Source: BOG-931 sp963761525 (lineage in GTDB: Bacteria; Pseudomonadota; Alphaproteobacteria; Rhizobiales; Xanthobacteraceae). From it: a stretch of DNA of 64,000 nucleotides. The stretch covers positions 124,001-188,000 of the forward strand of contig CAVXHG010000008.1 in the NCBI GenBank assembly GCA_963761525.1, given 5' to 3'. A program made the position numbers and the translations under genes. Under the pieces are notes generated by a model that worked only from the letters and a program-made list of their open reading frames with translations, was not told the DNA's origin and did not search any database. Below, in pieces: positions 16,412 through 24,591 of this stretch (position 1 is its first letter; every line of letters begins with the position of its first letter).

Positions 16412-17563
16412 TCAGGCCGCTTTGCTCCACAACTGCGCCGACGCGAGGCGAGCGCCTTCGCTGAGCGACTGCAATTTCATCCAGACAATCTTGGTGTCGA
16501 CCTGAACGCGGCCGGCAAAGGTGCCGAAGCCGCAATCGACGCCGGCGATGACGTTGTGGCGGCCGACCGCGCCGGCGAAATTCAGGATGCGATCGGCGAC
16601 GACTTCGGGATGCTCGACGATGTTCACCGTGGAATCGATCACGCCCGGAATGACGATCTTGCCGGGGGGAAGCTTCACGTCGCGCCAGATTTTCCACTCA
16701 TGTTCGTGCCGGGCGTTGGCGGCAGGAAATGACACTGCCATGGGCTTGGCCTTGAGCACGATGTCGATGATATCGCGCAGCGGAATGTCGGTGTGGTGGG
16801 GGGCGACGGTCGAGCCCCAGCACAGGTGCATGCGCATCCGATCGGCCGGAATATCGGCGACGGCGTGATTGAGCGCTGCGACGTTGACCTCGATGATCTT
16901 GCGAAAATCGGCGAGGCTTTTGTCGAGATAAACCGTATGCCGCAGCATCGCCAGGTCCGGGCAGTCGAGCTGCAGAATGAGGCCGGCGTCGGCGATCGCC
17001 CGGTATTCGCGCTTCATCACGTCGGCCAGCGCGTACACGTAAGCTTCTTCAGTCTTGTAATGTTTATTGGGGAGATAGCGCGCGATCTGGCCGGGCGATG
17101 GCGACGTTATGAAGAATTCCGCAGCGCCCGCGTCCTTGAGCGCGGCCTTTGAGAGATCAATGTCGGCCTGCGCCGCGGGCCAATCCTTCCAGGTCACGTC
17201 GCCTGTGCACGACGGCCGGTTCTGGAACGGCGAAGCGAAGTGTTTGAGAAGCTGGGCAAGCTCCGGAAATTCCGGCTCGCCGGTGCCGCGCGGCGGGGCG
17301 CTTTCACCCTCAAAGCCGGTGAGCCGGTCAAGCACATGCACCGTGTAGTCGGTGCGGCTTTGCTCGCCGTCATTGATGATGTCGATGCCGCACTCAAGCT
17401 GTTTCTGCACGATGTGTGCGATCGCTTCGCGCACGGCGGCGGTGAACTCGGCCTGACGGGTGCCGGGCTGTGTTTGTCTTGCGAGCAAAAGTTCGACGAC
17501 CTTGGCGGTGCGCGGCAAGCTGCCGGTGTGTGTCGTGAGAATCCGGTCGGTACTGCGTTTCAT
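16412..17563 (-). CDS. MetE-like cobalamin-independent methyltransferase
   Basis: A 383-residue single-domain protein of the methionine synthase II/UROD-like barrel family, about half the length of full MetE because the N-terminal duplicate domain is absent. It starts with TTHTGSLPR, a substrate-loop signature, and keeps zinc-ligand motifs: H-x-C in MRMHLCWGS and the late Cys in AGVDCGFGTFAG. DGEQSRTDY near residue 66 is also conserved. Full MetE transfers a methyl group from methyltetrahydrofolate to homocysteine; short versions may use other thiols or donors, including epoxyalkane:CoM-type reactions. Which applies here is not clear. Confidence 0.85.
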   Translation of the reverse strand: MKRSTDRILTTHTGSLPRTAKVVELLLARQTQPGTRQAEFTAAVREAIAHIVQKQLECGIDIINDGEQSRTDYTVHVLDRLTGFEGESAPPRGTGEPEFPELAQLLKHFASPFQNRPSCTGDVTWKDWPAAQADIDLSKAALKDAGAAEFFITSPSPGQIARYLPNKHYKTEEAYVYALADVMKREYRAIADAGLILQLDCPDLAMLRHTVYLDKSLADFRKIIEVNVAALNHAVADIPADRMRMHLCWGSTVAPHHTDIPLRDIIDIVLKAKPMAVSFPAANARHEHEWKIWRDVKLPPGKIVIPGVIDSTVNIVEHPEVVADRILNFAGAVGRHNVIAGVDCGFGTFAGRVQVDTKIVWMKLQSLSEGARLASAQLWSKAA

Positions 17564-17613
17564 GAATGATCCAGCTCAAGGCTGTTGAGGAAGTCGGAAG
17601 GATTGTCGGGAAA

Positions 17614-19158
17614 TTACGGGCTGACGCCAAGAGCCTTGAGTTCGGCTATCGCCGCGTCGGACTGGACGTAGTCTTTCGGGCAATTCGACGCCGCGAACCG
17701 GAACAACCGGACGGCTTCGTCTTTGTCGCCGTGTTGCAATGCCATTTCGCCGGTGAAGAACTTGGCCTCGCAGAGCTGGCCTTTCTTAATCGCGGGCGCC
17801 GGATCGTCCGCTGCGGCCAGCACGGCTTCCGGCGTGGTCTCGCCGAGATAGAGCCGAATAACCGGCGCCGGCCACTTCGTCATGTCGAGCTGTGAAACTG
17901 CCGCAGCAAGGCGGCTCGGCTGTTTACTGTGCTTGTCGGCGATGTCGCGCCACAGCGCCACATAAGCATCGTTGGGGGCGCGCGCGCTTATCTGGTCGAG
18001 ATCGGCCAGCGCCTTCGGCAACGCGCCGCCATAAAGCTCGGCCAGCCCGCGAAAGAAATAAGCGCCGCCGTTGTTCGGATCGATCTGGATCGCTTGATCG
18101 TAATCGGCCGTAGCGCGCTCGTAGTCGCCCGTGGCTGCGAACGCGTCGCCGCGACTTTTGTACGCGAACCCGAATTTCGGGTCGATTTCGATCGCGTGGT
18201 TGTAGTCGGCGATCGCGTGATCGTAGTCGCCGCTGGCGGCGTAGGCTTGGCCGCGGCTGTTGTAGATATTGATGTGCGTAACGCTCCTGGGCAGCGGATC
18301 GATCCGGATCGCCTGGCTGTAATCGGCGATGGCGTGATCGTAGTCGCCCCGCGCGGCATAGGCTTCGCCGCGATTGTTGAGGGCGAGTGCATTTTGCGGA
18401 TCGATCCGGATCGCCTCGCTATAGTCGGCGATGGCGTGCTCGAAGTCGCCTTTGGCCCGGTAGGCGATGCCGCGGTTATTGTGTGTGAGCGCATTTCGCG
18501 GATCGATCTGGATCGCCTCGCTATAGTCGGCGATAGCGCGATCGAGATCGCCTTTGGCAGCGTAGGCCTGGCCGCGATTGTCGTAGACATTGATGTGAAC
18601 GCCGCTCTCGGGCAGGGGGTCGATCCGGATCGCCGCGCTATAGTCGGCGATGGCGCGGTCGTAGTCGCCCTTGGCGGCGTAAGCCTGGCCGCGATTATTA
18701 TGAGCTAGCGCGCTTTTTGAATCGAGCGCTATGGCCTGATCGTAATCGGCGATGGCGCGGTCATAGTCGCCCTTGGTGTTGTATTCGATGCCGCGGTTGT
18801 CGTAGAGCGCGGCAAGATTGGCGCCCTCGTAATGGCCCGAGGCGATAACGCGGGTGCAGGCAGCGATGGCGGTGTCGCCGGACTGTTTGAAACACGCGTC
18901 GAAATCGGGATCCGCCGGCGCTTTGGTGCAGCCGCCATTCGGTGTTTGGCAGCCGCAGCCGCGCGCTTCGCAATCCCTTTTGGCGAAGTAGGCTGTCGCG
19001 CCGCGGCCGAAGCAGGTGCCGCTGGATATCGCGTCCGTGATGTAACTGCAGCTCTGCCGTGGTTGATGGTCGGCGCGCGTTACGTTGGCAGAAGAAATTG
19101 CGAGCCCGCCCACCAGCAGTGCGATCACGCCAAAGCGCAACGCCGCCCTGAACCGCAA
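17614..19158 (-). CDS. Exported TPR-repeat protein
   Basis: About 514 residues. The chosen TTG start at 19158 has GGGGGAG upstream and yields a signal peptide (LRFRAALRFGVIALLVGGL, cleavage near TRADH); an upstream extension to 19314 lacks this. A short Cys-rich region (about residues 35-80) is followed by seven to eight TPR units of 34 residues with the pattern NNRGxAYxAKGDYDxAIADYxxAIxIDP, two of them lengthened by LPxSxxHIN. The repeats are highly similar to each other at the DNA level. TPR arrays bind other proteins; in the periplasm such proteins often assist envelope assembly. It lies downstream of the Sel1 gene on the same strand. Confidence 0.85.
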   Translation of the reverse strand: MRFRAALRFGVIALLVGGLAISSANVTRADHQPRQSCSYITDAISSGTCFGRGATAYFAKRDCEARGCGCQTPNGGCTKAPADPDFDACFKQSGDTAIAACTRVIASGHYEGANLAALYDNRGIEYNTKGDYDRAIADYDQAIALDSKSALAHNNRGQAYAAKGDYDRAIADYSAAIRIDPLPESGVHINVYDNRGQAYAAKGDLDRAIADYSEAIQIDPRNALTHNNRGIAYRAKGDFEHAIADYSEAIRIDPQNALALNNRGEAYAARGDYDHAIADYSQAIRIDPLPRSVTHINIYNSRGQAYAASGDYDHAIADYNHAIEIDPKFGFAYKSRGDAFAATGDYERATADYDQAIQIDPNNGGAYFFRGLAELYGGALPKALADLDQISARAPNDAYVALWRDIADKHSKQPSRLAAAVSQLDMTKWPAPVIRLYLGETTPEAVLAAADDPAPAIKKGQLCEAKFFTGEMALQHGDKDEAVRLFRFAASNCPKDYVQSDAAIAELKALGVSP

Positions 19159-19324
19159 TATGATCGCTCCCCCACTTTCAGCAAAGCTAACCGCGTCGGC
19201 GGCAAAGCGCAACGATGGGTCATGGGCGCGTTTGTCGCGGGCATCCAGACCGGGCCGCCCGCACCCGGGGGCGTCGACCGCAAGACTTAAGCAAACTCCA
19301 TCCGAGCGACGCAACAGGTCTTGA

Positions 19325-20362
19325 TTAGGGCAGCGTCGGTTTCTTCAGCGCATCGAGCCATTTCTGCGCTTGTTTCTCGCCTTCTGCCCGCTTATCCGGG
19401 GCGAGCTTGTCGACGAAGTCGTCGAGCGCGAGATCGGTCTCGCCTGTAGCCTTGGAAATCAGCCACCACTTGGTCGCCGCGACCGGATCGGCCGGCGCCG
19501 CCACGCCGGCAGCGAGAATATGCGCAAGGCGATCTTGCGCGATGGGATTGTTCTTCAGCGCGGCCTGATGAAACAGCGTGACGGCAGCCGCCTGGTCGCG
19601 CTGCACGCCATCGCCGTTATAGAGCGCGATCGCATATTCGACCTTCGCCTCGGTGTTGTCGCCGATCGCCGCCAGCCCGAACAGCCGCACCGCTTCCTTT
19701 TTGTCCTGCGGTACGCCGCGGCCTTCCTTGTAGAGGGTGCCGAGCGCGTATTGAGCGTCCGCATTGCCGGCTTGCGCCGCGGCACGCATCAATTCGGCGG
19801 CGCGGTTGAAATCCTGCGGAAAGAGTTGGCCCTCCATGTAGAGCAGCGCGAGATCGTAGGCAGCCAACGGCTGGCCGAGCTTGGCAGCAGCGGCGAGCCA
19901 TTTGGCGCTGGCCTGCCGGTCGCGCGGGCCGGCGCGTCCGGCGAGGTTGAACATCGCAAGCGCGAACATGGCCTCGCGGTCGCCGCGGTCGGCGGCAAGC
20001 TTGTACCAATCGGCCGCCTTCTTATCGTCCTGCGCAACGCCGAGCCCGTTGGCATAGAGCTCGCCGAGCAAGGTCATCGATTTCGGATCGCTTTGCTCAT
20101 TGACGCGCGTCGTCGCAAGCGCGAATGCCGTGAGGTAGTAGCCGCGCTGAAAAGCGCCGAACGCCAGATCGCCTTGTCCGCCGCCCGACGAGGAGCCGGG
20201 CGATACGGGTGTAGGCATTGTTGGCGCCGGTTTAATCGGGGCGGGTTTTGGCTTGGCGGCTTGCGGTTTCGACGCCGGCGCGTTCTGCGCGGCGGATGTG
20301 AGCGGCATCGCGGCGGCAAGCAAAACGGCGAGGATCAATCGGGAAACGGACGGCGCGCTCAA
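19325..20362 (-). CDS. Exported Sel1-repeat protein
   Basis: About 345 residues: signal peptide (SAPSVSRLILAVLLAAAMP), a Lys/Pro/Ala linker (about 30-65), then five to six Sel1 repeats of about 36 residues such as LGELYANGLGVAQDDKKAA and LGTLYKEGRGVPQDKKEA. Sel1 units are TPR-like helix pairs that act as protein-binding scaffolds. The TTG start at 20362 overlaps the stop of the thiE-like gene as TTGA, indicating translational coupling; an upstream in-frame extension to 20437 would destroy the signal peptide. It belongs to the tail of the tkt-gap-pgk-fba operon. Confidence 0.85.
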   Translation of the reverse strand: MSAPSVSRLILAVLLAAAMPLTSAAQNAPASKPQAAKPKPAPIKPAPTMPTPVSPGSSSGGGQGDLAFGAFQRGYYLTAFALATTRVNEQSDPKSMTLLGELYANGLGVAQDDKKAADWYKLAADRGDREAMFALAMFNLAGRAGPRDRQASAKWLAAAAKLGQPLAAYDLALLYMEGQLFPQDFNRAAELMRAAAQAGNADAQYALGTLYKEGRGVPQDKKEAVRLFGLAAIGDNTEAKVEYAIALYNGDGVQRDQAAAVTLFHQAALKNNPIAQDRLAHILAAGVAAPADPVAATKWWLISKATGETDLALDDFVDKLAPDKRAEGEKQAQKWLDALKKPTLP

Positions 20363-21021
20363 GACACCGGTTCGGCGAGACTTGCCGCCGCCGAAGCCAC
20401 CGCAGCGGCTGCTCCTTCCGGATGCGTCCATATCCAATCACCAAGAGCGACGAAGTCGGCGCCGGCGCGCGCCATCGGCCGGACCTCGTCTGCTTGCGCT
20501 GCATACCCGATGCACGGAATCTCGACGAGTTCCGCCCACCACACTATCCGTTCTTCGATTATCTCGAACGGTGGCCGATGGCCGCGCCGGTCGGGATCCC
20601 CGAACATGACGTAGTCGGCGCCGGTTTCGCCCGCGAGCATGGCTTCATGACGGCTGTGCAAGCCGCCCGCGCCGGCAATGCGATCGGGTTTCAGCGACGC
20701 CAGCGCCGCGGCGAAGGCCTCAATTCCGGCCACATGAGCGCCGTCGGCATCGGCGCGCCCGACGATGTCGGGGCGGTTATCGAGCAACAGCGCGATGTCG
20801 CGACGATGGACGGCGGCCGCCACTGCTTTGGCGCAATTGACCAGGCTGCGCTCGTCGGCGTCGGCAAGCCGCAGCAGCACGGCCGCAACATCGCCGGCGC
20901 CCAGCGCCGCTTCGAGGTCCGGGAGAAACGTCTTTGGGTCTTCAAGCGCCGGCGTGACGAGATAGAGGCGGGGGCGAGGAGGTGTTTTGGTCACGGCTGT
21001 TTCCCGGGCGCGGTGCAGCAC
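20359..21021 (-). CDS. thiE: Thiamine-phosphate synthase family protein (ThiE-like)
   Basis: A 220-residue TIM-barrel protein. It shows RLYLVTP at the N-terminus, LLLDNRPDIVGRADADGAHVAG for the phosphate-binding strand, GAGGLHSRHEAML in place of the G-x-S-x-H loop, and ADYVMFGDPDRRG where ThiE has DYxxxGP. The usual LRxK substrate loop reads LLRLADADER. These changes suggest a divergent ThiE or a TenI-like relative; the canonical enzyme joins the pyrimidine and thiazole halves of thiamine. It lies directly after the class I aldolase gene. The start is GTG at 21021 or GTG at 20994, the second with GGGAAA upstream. Confidence 0.75.
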   Translation of the reverse strand: MLHRARETAVTKTPPRPRLYLVTPALEDPKTFLPDLEAALGAGDVAAVLLRLADADERSLVNCAKAVAAAVHRRDIALLLDNRPDIVGRADADGAHVAGIEAFAAALASLKPDRIAGAGGLHSRHEAMLAGETGADYVMFGDPDRRGHRPPFEIIEERIVWWAELVEIPCIGYAAQADEVRPMARAGADFVALGDWIWTHPEGAAAAVASAAASLAEPVS

Positions 21022-21143
21022 GGAGCGCAGCGGAGTGATGCGACGCAGATCCGGGATCGCAGGTTACGCGGAGTCTGCGAAGATCCCGGAACAGCGGCGC
21101 ACCACTTCGTGCTGCACCGCATCCGGGATACATAACTCATGGT

Positions 21144-22172
21144 CTACGCCGCTTTCCGTTCAAGATCGGCTTTCCATTCGCCCTGCGCGGCGAGGCCGTT
21201 CATCGCGGCGCGGTGATTGAATGCGCGCTGTGCCGCAGCCACGTTCTCGGATTTTCCCGACCACGTTTTCTGCGGCGCGGCTTGCAACGCGCGGCCATAG
21301 GAGAATGTGACGTTCCAGGGCAGGTCGCCCATTCGGTTGATGGCGTCGAGATGCGCAGTCGCGTCCTCGTCGGATTGACCGCCGGAAAGGAAGGCGATGC
21401 CGGGGACCGAGGCCGGCACGCAGGCTTTGAGCACGCGCACCGTCTTCTCCGCAACCTCTTCGACTGACGCCTTCTTGCCCGACTTCTTGCCCGGTACCAC
21501 CATGTTCGGCTTGAGCACCATGCCTTCAAGTGCGACGCGCTGAAAATAGAGCTCCTCGAACTGGAGCTTGAGTACCATCTCCGTCACCTGATAGCAGCGA
21601 TCGATATCGTGATCGCCGTCCATCAGCACTTCCGGCTCGACGATCGGCACGATGCCTTCGTCCTGACAGAGTGCGGCGTATCGCGCCAGCGCGTGAACGT
21701 TGGTGCGGATGCAGGTGTAGCTCGGCACCGGCCCTGCCGCGATGTCGATTACTGCGCGCCACTTGGCGAATTTTGCGCCAAGGCCGCGATATTCCGCGAG
21801 CCGTTCGCGCAAGCCATCGAGGCCCTCGGTGACGACTTCGCCCGGACAGTTCGGCAACGGCTTGGTGCCCTTGTCGACCTTGATACCCGGCAGCGCGCCA
21901 GCCTGGGTGATGATCTGCACCAGCGGCGTGCCGTCCTTGGCTTTCTGACGGATGGTTTCGTCGTACAGGATGACGCCGGAAATGTATTTCGACATCGCAT
22001 CCTTGGTGCGGAACAGCATCTCGCGATAATCGCGCCGGTTATCTTCGGTCAATTCCACGCCGAGCGTGTCGAAGCGCTTCTTGATCGTGCCGTTGGATTC
22101 GTCGGCGGCCAGAATGCCGCGGCCGGGCGCAACCATCGCTTCCGCGACCTTGTTCAATTCATCGAGATTCAT
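21144..22172 (-). CDS. fba: Fructose-bisphosphate aldolase, class I
   Basis: A 342-residue class I (Schiff-base) aldolase that interconverts fructose-1,6-bisphosphate and two triose phosphates. Recognisable parts are APGRGILAADESNGTIKKR near residue 15, the GVILYDETIRQ strand, VPIVEPEVLMDGDHD, and LEGMVLKPNMV holding the Schiff-base lysine at about residue 221. SGGQSDEDAT lies in the phosphate-binding loop region. AGGAG five bases before the ATG at 22172 supports the start. It is the fourth gene of the minus-strand tkt-gap-pgk-fba group and serves glycolysis or the Calvin cycle. Confidence 0.96.
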   Translation of the reverse strand: MNLDELNKVAEAMVAPGRGILAADESNGTIKKRFDTLGVELTEDNRRDYREMLFRTKDAMSKYISGVILYDETIRQKAKDGTPLVQIITQAGALPGIKVDKGTKPLPNCPGEVVTEGLDGLRERLAEYRGLGAKFAKWRAVIDIAAGPVPSYTCIRTNVHALARYAALCQDEGIVPIVEPEVLMDGDHDIDRCYQVTEMVLKLQFEELYFQRVALEGMVLKPNMVVPGKKSGKKASVEEVAEKTVRVLKACVPASVPGIAFLSGGQSDEDATAHLDAINRMGDLPWNVTFSYGRALQAAPQKTWSGKSENVAAAQRAFNHRAAMNGLAAQGEWKADLERKAA

Positions 22173-22273
22173 CAGGCTCTCCTGAACGTTTGGCGCCGCA
22201 GATTCGGCAGTTCGATCTTAAGGTTGCTCTATTTTATTCGCGTGTCTTTGTATTCGCCTGTGACGGCGAAAGT

Positions 22274-23477
22274 CTAAGATACCAACAGCACTTTGACGCC
22301 CGGCAGCGTCTTGCCTTCCAGCGATTCCAGGAAGGCGCCTCCGGCGGTCGATACGTGGGTGAGTGCGCCCACGACGCCCGCCACGTTGAGGGCGGCAACC
22401 GTATCGCCACCCCCGGCAAAACTAACAAGCTTTCCGGCCTTGGTCAGTTCCGCCACCGCCTTGGCGACCTCGACCGTGCCGGTGTCGAATGGTTTGACTT
22501 CGAACGCGCCGAACGGGCCGTTCCAGACCAGCGTCTTGGTTCGGGACAGCACAGAAATCACGTGTTTGACGCTGGCTGGGCCGAAATCGAGAATCATATC
22601 GGTTGGGCCGATCTGATCGACGGACACCACCCGCGTCGGAACCTGCTCGGCGAATTTTTGCGCAACGACCGCGTCGACCGGCAGCACGATCTCGCGGCCA
22701 AGCGACTTGGCCTTGGCCAGGATATCGCGGGCATTCGGGATCAGGTCGTTTTCGCAGAGCGATTTGCCGATCGGCTTGCCTTGCGCGGCAAGGAACGTGT
22801 TCGCCATGCCGCCGCCGATAATCAGCACTTCAACTTTCGACAAAAGGTGCCCGAGCAGATCGAGCTTGGTCGAGATTTTGGCGCCCCCGACGATGGCTGC
22901 AACCGGATGCTCCGGCATCTCAAAGGCGCGCTGTAGCGCATCGAGCTCGGCCCTCATCGCGCGGCCCGGATAGGCGGGCAGATTGGAGACCGTCACGATA
23001 GCGGTGTTGGCGGCATGTTCGCGATGTGCCGCGGAGAACGCATCGTCGACGAAGATATCGCCGAGTGCGGCAAACTTCTTCGCCAGTTCCTTGTCGTTCT
23101 TTTCTTCGCCGGGATGAAAGCGCGTGTTCTCGAGACAGAGGACGTCGCCATTGTTCATTTTGGCAATCGCGGCCTCCGCGACCGGCCCGACGGAATCTTC
23201 GGCGAAAGCCACCGGACGGCCGATGATCCTCGCGACCTCGGGAACCACCGGCCGCAGCGAATATTTCGGATCCGGTCCGCCCTTGGGCCGGCCGAAATGC
23301 GACAGCAGGATCACTTTGCCGCCCTTGCCGGCGAGTCTCGTTGATGGTCGGCGCGATTTCGTCGATGCGGGTTGCGTCGGTGACCTTGCCGTCTTGCATC
23401 GGCACGTTGAGGTCCACGCGCAACAGCACGCGCTTTCCTTTAACGTCGGCGTCGTCGAGGCTGCGAAAAGTCGGCAT
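22274..23477 (-). pseudogene. pgk: Phosphoglycerate kinase, one frameshift
   Basis: Encodes the enzyme converting 1,3-bisphosphoglycerate and ADP to 3-phosphoglycerate and ATP. The N-terminal segment (from 23477) reads FRSLDDADVKGKRVLLRVDLN and DEIAPTINE; the following segment from about 23330 reads KVILLSHFGRPKGGPD and continues to the end, with GGAKISTKLDLL, the nucleotide loop VWNGPFGAFE and GGGDTVAAL. One extra base near 23336 separates the two frames; removing it joins NE directly to LAGKGG as in the family. Total length is normal (about 400 residues). As pgk is normally essential, an insertion error in the sequence is the likeliest cause. Confidence 0.9.
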
Positions 23478-23512
23478 CGAAGCGCCAGCAGTGGCTAGGG
23501 GGGCGTGCACGG

Positions 23513-24520
23513 CTAGATAAGCTTGCCCATCGCGACCGCCGTGTCGACCATCCGATTGGAGAAGCCCCACTCGTTGTCGTACCACGACATGACGCGCACC
23601 AGCGTGCCGTCCAACACCTTGGTCTGATCCATGTGGAAGATCGAGGAGTGCGGATCGTGATTGAAGTCGCTGGAGACGTTCGGCTCGTCGGTGTAGCCGA
23701 GCACACCTTTGAGCTGCTGTTCGGCAGCGCGCTTCACAGCGCCGTTAATCTCATCCTTGTCAGTCGCGCGCTTGGCGACGAACTTGAAGTCGATCACCGA
23801 CACGTTCGGTGTCGGCACGCGGATCGATACGCCGTCGAGCCTGCCGGCGAGTTCCGGCAGCACCAGGCCCACCGCTTTCGCAGCACCCGTCGAGGTCGGG
23901 ATCATGTTGCTGGCCGCGGCGCGCGCCCGGTAAAGATCCTTGTGCACCTGATCGAGCGAAGGCTGATCGTTGGTGTACGAGTGAATGGTGGTCATGAAGC
24001 CTTTATCGATGCCGACGGCGTCATTGAGCACCTTGGCGACCGGCGCCAGGCAATTGGTCGTGCACGACGCGTTGGAGACCACCATGTGGTCCTTGGTCAG
24101 CTTGTCGTGGTTCACGCCGTAAACAACGGTGAGATCGGCGCCGTCTGCCGGCGCGGATACCAGCACACGCTTCGCACCTGCCTTCAGGTGCGCCGAGGCT
24201 TTTTCTTTCGAGGTGAAGATGCCGGTACACTCGAGCGCGATATCGACGCCGAGCTCTTTCCACGGCAGCGTCGTGGGATCCTTGATCGCGGTAACCTTGA
24301 TCGCGCCGTTGCCGACGCTGATCGTGTCGCCTTTGACCGTCACTTTGGCGGGGAACCGGCCGTGCACGGTGTCGTAGCGGAGCAAATGCGCATTGGTTTC
24401 GATCGGGGCGAGGTCGTTAATGGCGACGACTTCAATGTCGTCGCGTTCCGCCTCGACGATGGCGCGCAGAACATTGCGGCCGATGCGGCCAAATCCGTTA
24501 ATGGCAACGCGAACTGACAT
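23513..24520 (-). CDS. gap: Glyceraldehyde-3-phosphate dehydrogenase
   Basis: A 335-residue type I GAPDH that oxidises glyceraldehyde-3-phosphate with NAD+ and phosphate. The Rossmann motif is INGFGRIGRNVLRA at residue 8, the catalytic Cys at about residue 153 in SNASCTTNCLAP, its partner His in the SYTNDQ region, and the C-terminus holds SWYDNEWGFSNRM. Asp follows the second strand (INDL), consistent with NAD preference. It lies between tkt and pgk, with about 35 bases to pgk, in an operon typical for Hyphomicrobiales. Confidence 0.97.
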   Translation of the reverse strand: MSVRVAINGFGRIGRNVLRAIVEAERDDIEVVAINDLAPIETNAHLLRYDTVHGRFPAKVTVKGDTISVGNGAIKVTAIKDPTTLPWKELGVDIALECTGIFTSKEKASAHLKAGAKRVLVSAPADGADLTVVYGVNHDKLTKDHMVVSNASCTTNCLAPVAKVLNDAVGIDKGFMTTIHSYTNDQPSLDQVHKDLYRARAAASNMIPTSTGAAKAVGLVLPELAGRLDGVSIRVPTPNVSVIDFKFVAKRATDKDEINGAVKRAAEQQLKGVLGYTDEPNVSSDFNHDPHSSIFHMDQTKVLDGTLVRVMSWYDNEWGFSNRMVDTAVAMGKLI

Positions 24521-24591
24521 CTTTTCTCAGTCTCCCCTCATGCCACTTCCGACAGCGGCCGGCGGGCGGCACCCTTTATATAGTTATCTGT

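Noticed and set aside
17950..18840. Regular repeats that could suggest a CRISPR array
   Set aside because: The period is about 102 bases and the repeats encode TPR units; no short repeat-spacer pattern exists here or elsewhere in the window.
19370..20614. 414-codon plus-strand frame opposite the Sel1 and thiE-like genes
   Set aside because: Antisense shadow; the minus strand has repeat and barrel motifs and coupled starts.
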